Shown here: in pieces, positions 1 through 12,135 of the stretch | How positions within the stretch are numbered: position 1 is the first letter of the stretch | How the letters are laid out: every line of letters starts with the position of its first letter | Source of the DNA: Armigeres subalbatus | Lineage: Eukaryota; Arthropoda; Insecta; Diptera; Culicidae | DNA: 64,000 bases | NCBI RefSeq assembly: GCF_024139115.2 | Contig: NC_085141.1 | Coordinates: 223,744,307-223,808,306, forward strand | Direction of reading: 5' to 3' | Made by a program: the position numbers and the translations under genes | Notes under the pieces: generated by a model | Told to the model about the DNA's origin: nothing | Databases searched by the model: none | The model's input: the letters and a program-made list of their open reading frames with translations, nothing else

Positions 1-1071
1 ATCAAATGTTACTTTTAAACTCTTCGCAAAAAAGCAACGCGAAGAAAGTGTTAGTAGGAACGCTGTTCCACTCGAACTGGAAGTTTCTTACTAATGGACA
101 ACCTTATTATTTTAAATTGGTTTTAACCAAAGAAAGGAATACAATTTGATTAAAACTTAGGTGGGAATGCACAGTTTTTATAAAAATTATTGGTTAAAAA
201 GTTGTTATAAAGGAGTGTGCTGAAATGCAATAGCGTGCCGCCGAAATAGTGCTTAACCCTATTAAACGCATTTACTTCTAAGGTATTGGTGAAGAATCAG
301 GCCCACTTATCATTTATACTTGCTTAATTATAAGTTGAATGGGTGTGGGTAATAATAACAAGCACGCCTGATAGATAGGAGCGATAGTAATTCATTTTGT
401 TTACATCGTTAATTATGGCTTCAGTTGAATAGGTAGCGTGATGATCGCGTAGCTGGGACACAGCCACGCTACGTATGCTATAACTGAATGATCGTACGTA
501 ACACGTTTGCTATAAAATTGAAGCGTTTGAATGAGACGAAAAAGTATAACGTGGTATAACCGTAGCTATCAAGGTTCTGTTTCAGTCAGAGGGGGGACAA
601 CGATTTTTTTTCATATGGAGTTTGGCAAGTATGACAGTACCCTCTTATTTGGCGCATAAATTTATACTCCAATGTCAAAATGCTCATATACTTACATAAA
701 TTGTCGTGGTATTTGTGAAAATTTGTATTGTTTACCATTTTTACAAGAGAGAGTGGTGTCGAAAGCACATATTAAATTAAAGATTGCAACGAACAAAAAT
801 ACACCAAATCTAAAAAATGTAGTGTTTTCACTTTATTCCGTACGCGAAATATGCAGATAAATAAGTATGTTGGTAGAAAAAACTCTGTGCTGAGCAGAAA
901 CAGTTGTTTCTGGCATTATCCAAACTTTGTGCGTTTCAGAACATTCTCACTCACTGCAGTGTTTATTTTTCATAGACTACGGCGTAGTGTTAGTGCCGTC
1001 GGCATTCGCTTGATTTGAGGCAACAAATATTTGACACCTTAGCACCCGCCTGGTTTCAGTAGATTATGCTT
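1..1071. other. AT-rich DNA, no gene seen
   Basis: Only short, unrecognised reading frames of about 60 codons occur here on both strands. No repeat with clear boundaries was identified. Confidence 0.6.
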
Positions 1072-1236
1072 AGGGGCCGTACACATATTACGTAAGCACT
1101 TATGGGGGGAGGGAGGGGTCGGTCAAAATCTTACGCCTCATATAAATAAAAATTCATTTGTATGAAAAAAATCTTACATGGGGGAGGGGGTTCGAAAAAC
1201 CCAAAAAATTGCTTACGTAATAAGTGTACGACCCCT
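1072..1236. mobile_element. MITE, GGGGCCGTACAC terminal family
   Basis: The ends form a terminal inverted repeat of about 27 bp. It begins AGGGGCCGTACAC on the left and ends GTACGACCCCT on the right, and both arms continue into TATTACGTAAGC with one or two mismatches. The interior is non-coding and has G-rich tracts near both ends. A related partial copy lies at 55,500-55,650. No convincing target-site duplication was seen. Confidence 0.75.
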
Positions 1237-2101
1237 TATGTCGTGAACTAACTTGTTATACCTTTGCCTTTTCGCTTGCCTGCATGTAGTTGTCTTTGTC
1301 CATGTTGGTTTCGGTTCTGCTTTATTACCGTTTTTCTTGTTATTTTAATTCAAATTAAGTTTCTCGAAACTGGATGATGGATGCGTTGTGTGTTTAACAA
1401 TATTCGGAGTGGCTGAAGAATGCTTTTTTCATTCATGTATGGCTATTGAATATGTAAAAATACGCATGTTGATTTAGCATCTACTCATCTGCGAAGTCGA
1501 AAATGAGTTGTTGCAGTATGAAGTGTTTCCCAATTCACTAATTCTCTCTGGATGTATACAAGTTGAAGCGTTGCCACTGGAAAGAGTGTTCGTTCGTGGC
1601 ATACTGCCAGGCGCATTCTAATGCGTACCCCATAACTATCATACATTATTCTGTATCACAAGTGGTGATTTTTTATATCTGCTTTTATTAAAGTGAAATT
1701 AGTTAATTCAGTTTCATTGCAAATTTTCGAACAATGTTTTAGTTTAAATCTGGAGAAAAATAGAACAACGTCGCAGGTTTTCTCAGCAGTGTTTTATTCA
1801 TGTTTGAAAGTTTTCAAATCATTATGTTGCAGCAAAGAAAGGCGCAGTAGTTGCAAAGTGGATTGATCCGCAGATAAAATGAAGCATTCATACACCAAAA
1901 TAATTGAAACATATTTGAATCTCGTGATCCATTCGTGGCTCAAATCTACAGAAAATAGAACTGAGCGGTATAACAGTTTTAAGCTTGTGAAACTTATCTG
2001 TCATGAACCTAGAACAGCTGCTGGGAAAATGATTGTTTCAAATTCATAATCAAACTGACAGCTCCGAACAATTTGAATCACTGCTGATTTTGCTCTTATG
2101 C
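1237..2101. other. No gene or repeat recognised
   Basis: AT-rich sequence with only short reading frames. Nothing could be supported. Confidence 0.5.
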
Positions 2102-2176
2102 TACGTTTTGACAGGGCAGGTGAATTGAACAACTCAGTTGAATTCAATTGACTTGCCAAAAGTTGAACATGTTCAA
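2102..2176. repeat. Dispersed repeat, copy 1
   Basis: About 75 bp matches 29,441-29,516 in the same orientation. Both begin TACGTT, share TGACAGGGCA, and end in the palindrome TTGAACATGTTCAA. This is probably an old MITE fragment. The family was not identified. Confidence 0.6.
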
Positions 2177-2895
2177 CTTTCTTTTCGTTCAAGTGAATTG
2201 AATTAAGGTGTTTACACGTTCAGTTCGCGTTCGATTCAAGCGACTTGCTCGATTCACTTGCCTTGTCTAAACGTACACTGAGAAAAATTCCATGGTAACG
2301 GTTACTATTTTGTAGACTACGCCATGTTTTTAAAACAACCACAAATTTTCAGTTAAATTAACCACGCATTCGGACAAATTCACCACTGATTCAGTTCATG
2401 CAACAACATTCCACCAGGACCACAATTGATTTTTACTGCGCGCATGGTAAAATCAAACGGGTTTGTTGTCTGCTGAAAATCGTCGGTGCGTATTTTTAAA
2501 TTAACCCTCGGAATGGTAGTTTCGACCGCAACATTTTTTTGCGTGTAGCATTATGGTGACTTCGAATCCGAATTAATTTTACTAAAATGTTTTATATTTT
2601 TTCGAAACTTCTCAACTCTTTCGTAATTTATTACACTTTCATCAAGTTTTTTTTAGGGTACCTTGATTAGATACTCAAATACTCGATTGGTTTTGGTGAA
2701 GCTCATCGGCTCCTTTGTCACTTCGCTTCGTAACATATTCGGCTGTGCTTTATCATTTTCCGAATAAATATCAGTCATTAAGTAAAACTGATCACATTTT
2801 TGATGATTCAAATAATTACCCACATACAGTATTGGACAAAACATACGGAACTGTTATCAACTATAAACGAAAAAAAAATTACGAAACATTTCTAG

Positions 2896-2990
2896 CTTAA
2901 CTTTTCTAAAGAACCTAAGTAACATTTTTTTTCATGAATTCATTCGAGTACTACAATCAAAAGCTTTCATTGTTCTGTTGATTACGATGT
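2896..2990. repeat. Partial copy of the 38.5-kb palindromic MITE
   Basis: The segment starts CTTAACTTTTC, includes CCTAAGTAACATTTTTT and TTCATGAATT, then runs into the loop sequence TGTTCTGTTGATT. All of these occur in the palindromic element at 38,537-38,698. The second arm is missing, so this is a half copy. Confidence 0.65.
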
Positions 2991-3255
2991 TAAAATTAAA
3001 GAGGGAGAAATGATTATCTCTCATCAGACCTGTTTTCATTTCTCGCAAAACGATTTCTCGGCGAAAATCAGCGTGAGGGAGCATTCTCTGCACGTGCGAA
3101 TGAGTGAGAATTACGATCGCTAGATTCTAGTTTCATGTAACACAGTCCAGAACAGTCCAGTCCAAAATGCACTCCTTAAGCTGTTCGATGTTCATACCAA
3201 TAAAAACAAGAATATCGAACCATTTTAACGTGCAGATGCAAACTTTACAAAACCA
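2991..3255. other. Flank of the satellite, nothing recognised
   Basis: Short unique-looking sequence leading into the 11-bp satellite. It includes a small local repeat of CAGTCCA near 3,145. Confidence 0.4.
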
Positions 3256-6200
3256 GGATTTGTATTGGATTGGGTTTGGACAAGATTTTGATGGGATTCG
3301 GATTTTGGATTGGATTTGGATTGAATTCTGATAGGATTTGTATTGGCCTGGGACTTGATTTTGATTGCATTTGGATTGGTTATGGTTTAGATTTGGATTG
3401 GATGTGAATTGAATTTGAATTGGATTGGATTTGGATTGGATTTGGATTGGATTTGGATTTGGATTGGATTTGAATTGGACTTAGATTGGATTTATAATAG
3501 ATTTGAATTGGATTTGGACTGATTTTGGATTGGGATTGGATTTTGATTGCATTTGCATTTGATTTAATTGGATTTGAATTGAATTTTTGTTGGATTTGGA
3601 TTGGATTTTGATTGCATCTGGATTGGATTTGATTGCATTTGGATAAGCCAAAGATTTGGATTGTATTTCAAATCGATTTAAATTTTATTTGGACTGAATT
3701 TGGATTCAATTTGGATTGGACTTGGATTGGATTTGGATTGGCTTTGGTTTAGATTTGGATTGGATGTGGATTGAATTTGGATTGGATTTGGATTGAATTT
3801 GGATTGGATTTGAATTGGACTTAGATTGGATTTGGATTAGATTTGAATTGGATTTGGACTGATTTTGGATTGGATTTGGATTGAATTCTGATAGGATTAG
3901 GATTGGATTGGGATTGGATGAATTGGCTTTGGTTTAGATTTGGATTGGATGTGAATTGAATTTGAATTGGATTTTGATTGAATTTGGATTCGATTAAGAT
4001 TGGATTTGAAGTGGATTTGGGTTGGATTTGGATTTGATTTGGATTTTGATTGGATTTGGATTGAATTTTGATTGCATTTGGATTGGCTTCGGTTTAGATT
4101 TGGATTGTATTTCAAATCGATTTGAATTGTATTTGGAGTTGGATTGGATTTATGTTTTGGATTCGAGTTTGCATTTGGATTAGCCAAAGATTTAGATTGT
4201 ATTTCAAATCGATTTGGATTGGGTTTTGATAGCATCTGGATTGGATTTGGATTGGCTTTGGTTTAGATTTGGATTGGATTTGGATTGAATTTGGATTGGA
4301 TTTGAATTGGACTTAGATTGGATTTGGATTAGATTTGAATTGGAAATGGACTGATTTTGGATTGGATTTGGATTGAATTCTGATAGGATTTGAATTTGAT
4401 TTGGATTGGATTTTGATTGCATTCTGATTGGATTTGGATTGGATGTGGATTGAATTTGGATTGATTTCTGATAAGATTTGGATTGGATTGGGATTGGATT
4501 TTGATTGCATTTGGATTGGATTTGGATTTGATTTGATTTGAATTGAATTGGATTTGAATTGGATTTGGACTAATTTTGGATTGGATTTGGATTGAATTTT
4601 GATAGGTTGTGGATTTGATTGGAATTGGATTTTGATTGCATTTGGATTGGCTTTGGTTTAGATTTGGATTGGATGTGGATTGGATTTGGATTGAATTCTG
4701 ATAGGATTTGGATTTGATTGAGATTGGATTTTGATTGCATTTGGATTGGTTTTGCTTAGATTTGGATTGTATTTCAAATCGATTTGAATTGTATTTAGAT
4801 TTAATTTGGATTCGATTTGGATTGGATTTGAATTGGATTTGGGTTGGATTTGATTTGGATTTGGTTTGGATTTGAATTGAATTTGGATTGGATTTGAATT
4901 GGACTTGGATATGGATTAAGATGGATTGGAGATGGATTTGGATTTAATTGGGATTGGATTTTAATCGCATTTGGATTGGCTTTGGTTTAGATTTGGATTA
5001 GATTTGGATTGAATTTGAATTCAATTTGGATTGGATTTGGGTTGGATTTGGATTGGATTTTGATTTGGATTGGATTTGAATTTGTATTGGCTTTGGTTTA
5101 GATTTGGATAGGATGTGGATTGGATTTGGATTGGATTTGGATTGGATTTGACTTGGATTTGACTTGGATTAGGATTGGATTTGGATTGGATTTGGATTGG
5201 ATTTGGATTGGAATTGGATTGGATTTGGATAAGATTTGGATTGGATTTGGATTGGATTTGGTTTGGATTTGGATTGCATTTGGATTCGATTTGGATTGGA
5301 TTTGGAATTGGATTGGATTTGGTTTGGATTATAATTGGATTTGGATTGGATTTGGCTTGGATTTGGATTAGATTTGGATTGGAGTTGGATTTGATTTGGA
5401 TTTGATTCGGATTGGATTTGGATTGGATTTGAATTGGATTTGGATTGGAATTAAATTGGATTTGGATTGGATTTGGAAGGAATTTGGATTGGATTTGGAT
5501 TCGATTTGAATTCGATTTGGATTGGATTAGATTTGGATTGCATTCGGATTGGATTTGGATTGGATATGGATTGGATTTGGCTTGGATTAGGATTGGATTT
5601 GGATTGGATTTTAATTGGATTTTGAATGGATTGGATTTTTATTTGATATGGATTTGATTTGGATTGCATTGGCTTAGGTTAAGATTTGGATTGGATTTGG
5701 ATAGAATTTTGGTTGGATTTGGATTGGATTTGAATTGGACTTAGATTTGATTGGGATTGGATTTTGATTGTTTTTGGATTGGATTTGGATTTGGATTGGA
5801 TTTGAATTGGATTTGAATTGGACTTAGATTGGATTTGGATTAGATTTGAACTGATTTTGGATTGGATTTGGACTGGATTTGGATTGGATTGGATTTTGGT
5901 TGGAATTTGGATTGGATTTGGATTGTATTAGGATTGGATTTTGATTGGATTGGATTTGGATTTGGATTGGATTCGGATTGGAATTTGATTGGATTTGGAT
6001 TGGATTTGGATTGGATTTGGATTGGATTTGGCTTGGATTTGGATTGGATTTGGATTATGTTTGGATTGGATTTGGTTTGATTTTTGAATGGATTGGATTT
6101 GGATTTGATTTGGATTGGATTTGGATTGGATTTGAATTGGATTTGGATTGGATTTGGATTATATTTGGATTGGATTTGGATTGGATTTGGTTTGGATTTG

Positions 6201-7615
6201 GATTGGATTTGGATAGAATTTGGATTGGATTTGGGTTGGATTTGGATTGGATTTGAATTGGACTTAGATTTGATTGGGATTGCATTTTGATTGCATTTGG
6301 ATTGGATTTCGATTTGATTTGATTTGAATTGAATTGGATTTGAATTGGAATTAGATTGGATTTGGATTTAATTCTGATAGGATTTGGATCGGATTGGGTT
6401 GGATTTTGATTGCATTTAAATTGGCTTTGGTTTAGATTGGATTGATTTTGGAATCAATTTGGATTGGATTTGAGTTAGATTTGGATTTGGATTGGATTTG
6501 GATTCGATTTGGATTGGATTTGAGTTGGATTTGGATTGCATTTGGTTTGGTTTTGGATTGGATTTGGTTTGGCTTTAGTTTAGATTTGGATTGGATGTGT
6601 GATTTTGGATTGGATTTGGATTGAATTTTGATAGGATTCGGATTTGATTGGGATTGGATTTTGATTGCATTTGGATTGATTTTTGTTTTGATTTGGATTG
6701 TATTTCAAATCGATTTGAATTGTATTTGGATTTAATTTGGATTCGATTTGGATTGGATTTGAATTTGATTTGAATTGGATTTGGGTTGGATTTGAATTGG
6801 ATTTAGGTTGGATTTGGGTTGGATTTGAATTGGATTTGGGTTGGATTTGAATTGGCTTTGGCTTGGATTAGGATTGGATTTGGATTGGATTTTGAATGGA
6901 TTGGATTTTGATTGGATATGGATTTGATTTGGATTGGATTGGCTTAGGTTTAGATTTGGATAGAATTTGGATTGGATTTGGGTTGGATTTGGATTGGATT
7001 TGAATTGGACTTAGATTTGATTGGGATTGGATTTTGATTGCATTTGGATTGGATTTGGATTCGATTTGATTGGATTTGAATTGGATTTGGATTGGATTTG
7101 AATTAGACTTAGATTGGATTTGGATTAGATTTGAATTGGATTTGGACTGATTTTGGATTGGATTTGGATTTAATTCTGATAGGATTTGGATCGGATTGGG
7201 TTGGATTTTGATTGCATTTGGATTGGCTTTGGTTTAGATTTGGATTGATTTTGGATTCAATTTGGATTGGATTTGGATTGGATTTGGATTGGATTTGGAT
7301 TGGATTTGGATTGGATTTGGATTGGATTTAGATTGGATTTGGATTGGATTCGGATTGGATTTGGATTGGATTTGGATTGGATTTGGATTTGGATTGGATT
7401 TGGATTTGGATTGGATTTGGATTTGGATTTGGATAAGATTTGAATTGTATTTGGATTGGATTTGGATTTGGATTGAATTTGGATTGGTTTTGGATTGGAT
7501 TTGGATTGGATCTGGATTGAATTTGATTTGGATTGGATTAGATTATAATAGGATGGTATTAATTTTGATTTAGTTTGGATTTGTATTGAGAATGGTTTCA
7601 GATTATATTTGGATT
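3256..7615. repeat. 11-bp minisatellite, unit GGATTTGGATT
   Basis: About 4.36 kb of tandem repeat with an 11-bp unit, purest around 7,261-7,330 where at least six perfect copies follow each other. Other parts are degenerate, with recurring variants such as GGCTTTGGTTTAG and GACTTAGATT. Because 11 is not a multiple of three, each strand reads as one 11-residue peptide in all three frames: DLDWIWIGFGL on plus, and a Gln/Ser/Asn/Pro/Ile/Lys peptide on minus. This explains the long overlapping reading frames on both strands, so I do not treat any as genes. The right edge is split by a SINE, and the array resumes at 7,909 for about 20 bp. Confidence 0.95.
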
Positions 7616-7908
7616 CTTCTTCTTCTTATTGTCATTACATCCCCCACTGGGACATTGCCGCCTCGCTGCTTAGTGTTCATTCAGCACTTCCACAGTTATT
7701 AACAGCGAGGTTTCTAAGCCAAGTTACCATTTTTGCATTCGTATATCATGAGGCTAACACGATGATACTTGTATGCCCAGTGAAGTCGAAACAATTTTCA
7801 AACCGAAAATTGCCTAGACTGGCACCGGGAATCGAACCCAGCCACCCTCAGCATGGTCTTGCTTTATAGCCGCGCATCTTACCGCTAGGTTATGGAGGGC
7901 CCCCTTTT
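7616..7908 (-). mobile_element. tRNA-derived SINE, Feilai-like, copy 1
   Basis: Read on the minus strand, the head holds an A-box-like TAGCGGTAAGATGCGCGG and a B-box GGTTCGATTCC, which is an internal RNA polymerase III promoter. The body ends in an AAGAAGAAG tail. It is flanked by a perfect 14-bp target-site duplication, ATTATATTTGGATT, at 7,602-7,615 and 7,909-7,922, itself part of the satellite. I recognise the sequence as like the Aedes Feilai family from memory. Two further copies lie at 41,960 and 45,647. Confidence 0.9.
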
Positions 7909-7932
7909 ATTATATTTGGATTGGATTTGGAA
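7909..7932. repeat. Remnant of the 11-bp satellite beyond the SINE
   Basis: Two satellite units follow the SINE, which shows that the SINE inserted inside the array rather than next to it. Confidence 0.8.
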
Positions 7933-8265
7933 ATACTCAGAAAGTTTTACACTTTAAGTTAAATTGTCTTTGGTTATAGTTTGGGATACAATGTTACTGA
8001 ATTTTTATTCCAGCAAAATATCTAAAGAGTACAGGAGGTAAAAGATGTAGAGAATACGATGACATGTTGTGCAGATGTAAAAAAAATATGGCTAAAACAA
8101 ACATTGTTGCGTAAGCAAGATGGATCAATTAGGTCCGAGCAAAATGACAGACAAAGAAAAAAAACATTGTTGCTTGGGGTGCCAATTAATCTTCGTATTA
8201 AAATCCTTAATTGACTTTCCAAAAATTGTATCTCATTTATAGTTTCAGTCAATTCTTCGATTCAT

Positions 8266-8445
8266 TTAAGGTCAACGTTACCAAGGAACCCATATTTTTA
8301 AAGCCTCTAACTAATTGAGAAATTGAAAATAAAAACTGAAAAAGTGCTGAACGTGTGATGGCCTAATGTTTGTTCAGAATCAGGTTTTTTTTTTCAATAT
8401 TAAGAGGCGCCAAAAATATGGGTTTTTAGGGAAAGTTGACCTTAA
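8266..8445. mobile_element. MITE with TTAA ends
   Basis: Terminal inverted repeats of about 40 bp with several mismatches. They begin TTAAGGTCAAC and end GTTGACCTTAA, and both arms contain AACCCATATTTTT. The TTAA at each end could be the duplicated target, as with piggyBac-type transposases, but it could equally be part of the inverted repeat. No coding capacity. Confidence 0.75.
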
Positions 8446-10218
8446 ATAAATTACAGAATAGATTGAGTGAAAAAAACTTTTTGGCGAGAAAGGTCAATGT
8501 GGCCATTGATTGCTGTCGGCATTTATTCCTGAGGTCAAATTCGAGATTGTTTTCGGAAAACAGAAGAGTTTTAAAACATGCTTCAATAGTATGAAAATTA
8601 CCACATTTTTTATCAATAGAGCGTAAATACTATTTGACTGCTCAAAAGTTGTTCCGGACATTTGATACTTCGTTCTTTAATTTGATGAAATTGAATCAGG
8701 TATCCTAAGAAATGGACTGACAACGACGTTCAAAACGAACACAGGAGTATAGACTTAATAAGCACGTAGATTTCTGCATTACAATAACGACCGAAATAAT
8801 GTCTTCGAAACATGAGCTGTATATTCGGCATTTCGACTGGTACAGAAAGGCTACACGCTCACTTCAAAATGAACCTTATAAGATCCATCAAAGGTCAAAC
8901 TTTATTAATCATTCGGGTCATTCAGACTAATTGAGATGATATCTGTATAGATTTGCATCCCATTTTAAAAACAGTATCCCCACTAGACTAGGTGGATAGT
9001 CTTTTTTGTAGTCATGTTTCCTTTTCTCCAACACTGCCTACTACCATATTTCCACTGCACTTCTCATCAGCTCACTCCACCATTATTTGGTCAGTCGAGT
9101 CATCATCTTCATGTACCGGCTTTTCGTGGATAGGTCGTTTGCATTTTCACCGGTGGCAATAAGAATGTACGTACACGCGCGCGCATTGTAGGTCTTGTTT
9201 TGTTTCCTTCCCGGCAAGACGAGATTCTCAACCGGCAAGAATAAATTTTCGTCGTCGTTGAGATCCAAGATTGGTGGAACAACGCGTGCTATCGCATCGC
9301 GAAAGGAATTCAGCGGTAACAGTAAATTTTTCATTTTGGGTAAAGGGCCTGATGTTAGCTCTGTACGGCAGAAATGGTTCGGAAGATACGTCTCGGAAGG
9401 TATTCATATTTATAATTGAGTTGGACGCGGCACGAAAGGCAGTGAGGTCAAACAAATTTTTATGTGGTCTATCTGGAAATAAAAAGCACTTTGGTGTTAC
9501 TAGCAACACTGGCGATGTGAAGGTGCGACAAATTGCGCTTACTCAACGCGATGACATGGAGCGAGATAAGCATACTAATGTGCGGATAAGTTTCAGAAGG
9601 AGCCTCTAATTAGCATACAAGTGCGTTGCCAAAAAGAGCAGGGGATCAAGAGGTGGGACGTTTGAATCTATTATTAAATTTTATAGCTTTTCTTTTATTG
9701 CCACTAAGCACCTAATGGCATATAATAAGTATGTTACTTAAAATAAAACTAGATTCGAAAAGGCGAATATCAGTTTTCTATACTTTTTAAAGATGCAACA
9801 AGTTTTTCTCCAGATTTTTTTTTGTTTCAAAAAGTCTCGATAATGTTCTGGTGTGTACGGTCGAACAGTTAATTAGCGCGATTTAACGTAATTTGGATGT
9901 CCAGAACGGTCTCCAAAGTCGCGTTATTTTGCTTTGCTTTGTGCAGCAAAACTACACATTACACCCGGCATATCGTTTAAGTCTGTAACAATCTCAGCGA
10001 AATGTCTGTATTTGACTGTATGGAGTTTATGAGTTACAGGAATTAGAAAAATGTTCAAAGCTATGCACTTTTGGCAACGTAGAATATTGAGGGTTCAATA
10101 ATGAAAAAGTCGGTGTAAGACTTAGTCGAATAAAGTACAAGATACTGAAGACGGCCTTTTTGTTGAGATCGAAATACGTATGTGTAAAGTTACAATCAAG
10201 TAATGGAATTAAATGGGA
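8446..10218. other. No gene recognised
   Basis: About 1.8 kb. Overlapping frames of 74 to 112 codons lie at 9,083-9,609 on both strands, in slightly GC-richer DNA. None has a recognisable domain, and their mutual overlap argues against coding. Confidence 0.5.
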
Positions 10219-10700
10219 TAGGGTAGATGTACCAGTCGTGGCTATAGCACCAGTATCGCACTAGTGCTTTATATGCCAAATGGCCAATCAAATCACCGCA
10301 AACCAAGTTCATATCGATAAAGCATATTCATATGATACATTAAAACTTTTGATCTCCTCCAAAACAAGCAAATCATAATTGTAAAAATTGATTTTGCTTA
10401 ATTTTTGTTATCCTTTGCACCAGTTGTCGCACTAGCGGTCCCTATTTGGCCAATCCCATAAGAAAACAATGGGATTTGCCAAATAAGGAATCAAAATTAG
10501 GAATAGTGCCACAACTGGTGCATGTGTTCCTATTATGAATTAATAAATTTTGATGATTATAACAAATTTTATTGTGGTTTTCACAGCTGATCTAAGGAGC
10601 AGAAAATAAAACCTTTCGCTTGATAAAGTCCACCCACATGCCTTTTACATATTAAAAAAAAATGTTCATATGTATGGCGACAATTGGTACACCCACCCTA
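10219..10700. mobile_element. MITE, TAGGGTAGGTGTACC family, copy 1
   Basis: The left end TAGGGTAGATGTACC pairs with the right end GGTACACCCACCCTA, 13 of 15 positions. A second copy of the family lies at 38,305-38,521. The interior is non-coding and contains a nested palindrome at 10,417-10,521. Confidence 0.7.
10417..10521. repeat. Nested inverted repeat inside the MITE
   Basis: GCACCAGTTGT at the left pairs with ACAACTGGTGC at the right. Closer in, TATTTGGC and AATCCCAT pair with ATGGGATT and GCCAAATA. The arms could form an imperfect hairpin of about 45 bp. It may be a smaller element inserted in the larger one. Confidence 0.7.
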
Positions 10701-10789
10701 GTGCTAACCGTTCTAACTCGTCGTATGACAAGTGAAGACATTCCCCAAAAAAGCTCTAAATTATCTTCTTATCAAAGCTAAAAAAGCCA

Positions 10790-11990
10790 TTCCATTCGGA
10801 AGTCCACAAGAATTCGGATCGGAAGCTCAAAGAATTTGATTCGGAGCAGAGGCATAAAAGGAATATTTCCATTTGGAAACCTGAAGAACGGAACGGACTT
10901 CTTTTGGGTTTACGAACGGAGAATCTTTGATCTTTATCATGGAACTCTATTTCGAAACCCTTGAGCTTTCGAAGAAAATCCTTTTTGGATTCCGAATGGA
11001 ATGTTTTTGGGCTTCCCAAAAGAACAGAAAAATCCGTTCCGAGTCCCAAAAAGATTCTGGTAACCATTCCTTGTACATAAGCAGGAAAAGATTCCTTTCA
11101 GAAGCCCAGCTGTCTCCCCTCGGAAGTCCAAAAGTATTTTTTGGAAGCCTAAAACGACTCCGTTCGAAATTCCAAAATAATTACATGAGGGAGCCCAGCA
11201 AAATTCGGTTCGGAAGTCCAAGGGATGCCATCCAGAAGCCCTGCAGAATTAGGTTCGGAGCCAAAAAGAAATCTGTTTTGAAAGCCCAAAATATTTCCCA
11301 AAAAGCGAGACGGACTTAATTCTTTGGGTTCTATAACGGAGATCTTTTGTCTTCCGAAAGGAACTCTTGTTGGCTTTCGAAAGAAACTCTTCTGGGTTTT
11401 CGAACCGATGCTTCTTGCGCTTACGAACGAAACACTATTATGGATTCCGTAGGAAATGCTGTAATTCCGTTCGTAGTCGCAGAAGGATTCTATTCGGAAT
11501 CCCCTGTCCAGAAACAGAAAAAAAAGATTCAGTTTAAAAGCCCAGAAGGCTCCAAGCGGAAGTTCAAAAGCATTCCTTTCGAAAATCCAAAAGGATTTCG
11601 TTCAGAATCCTAAAATGATTTTGTTCGAAAGCCCAAACAGATTCGCTTTAGGATTTTCCCAGAAGGATTTCTTTCGAAAGCCCAAAAGAATTTCGTTTAG
11701 AAGTTCAATGGGATTCCGCTCGTAAACCGAGAAGGATTACATTCGGAGCTTCATATAATTCTGTGCGAAGATCCGTACTTCCTTTTGGTTTCCGAATGGA
11801 ATTCTTTTTGATTTCTTAATGGAATCTTTTTGGGCTTCCAACGGAATCAAAGAAAGATTCCATTTGGAATCCTAAAAGAATTCCGATCAGAAGCCTAAAA
11901 GGCTCCGCTCGGAAACCTTTAAGAATTCCGTACGAAATCCAAAAAGGATTTCATACGAAATCCAAATTCCATTTGAAAGACCCACAGGAT
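10790..11990. repeat. Orientation-switching tandem array
   Basis: A degenerate repeat of roughly 20 to 25 bp related to ATTCCGTTCGGAAGCCCAAAAG. Units are in one orientation at about 11,040-11,320, 11,460-11,760 and 11,850-11,990. They are reversed at about 10,860-11,010, 11,320-11,450 and 11,770-11,840. The frames read through it (for example 10,927-11,319 plus and 10,756-11,067 minus) are products of the repeat and not genes. Confidence 0.8.
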
Positions 11991-12002
11991 TCTGTTTTCG
12001 AT

Positions 12003-12135
12003 AGCAACAAATGTCTGTAAAGGTCTGTGACATTAATCAAAAGTCTGTATAATGTCTGTAATCTGTATGATATCTGTATGCAAGACAAAATATCTGTATA
12101 AATATGTATAAAATGTCTGTATATCTGGCATCCCT
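12003..12135. repeat. TGTCTGTA-rich short repeat
   Basis: The words GTCTGTA and ATCTGTAT recur about ten times in 130 bp, with AT spacers. No boundaries or coding potential. Confidence 0.7.

Noticed and set aside
5120..7573. Long overlapping open frames encoding Asp/Leu/Trp/Ile/Gly-rich or Gln/Ser/Asn/Pro-rich repeats
   Set aside because: They are translations of the 11-bp satellite, open in every frame on both strands. No gene signals.
9083..9609. Overlapping frames of 74 to 112 codons
   Set aside because: No family resemblance; both strands are open at the same place, and there are no splice or promoter signals I could defend.
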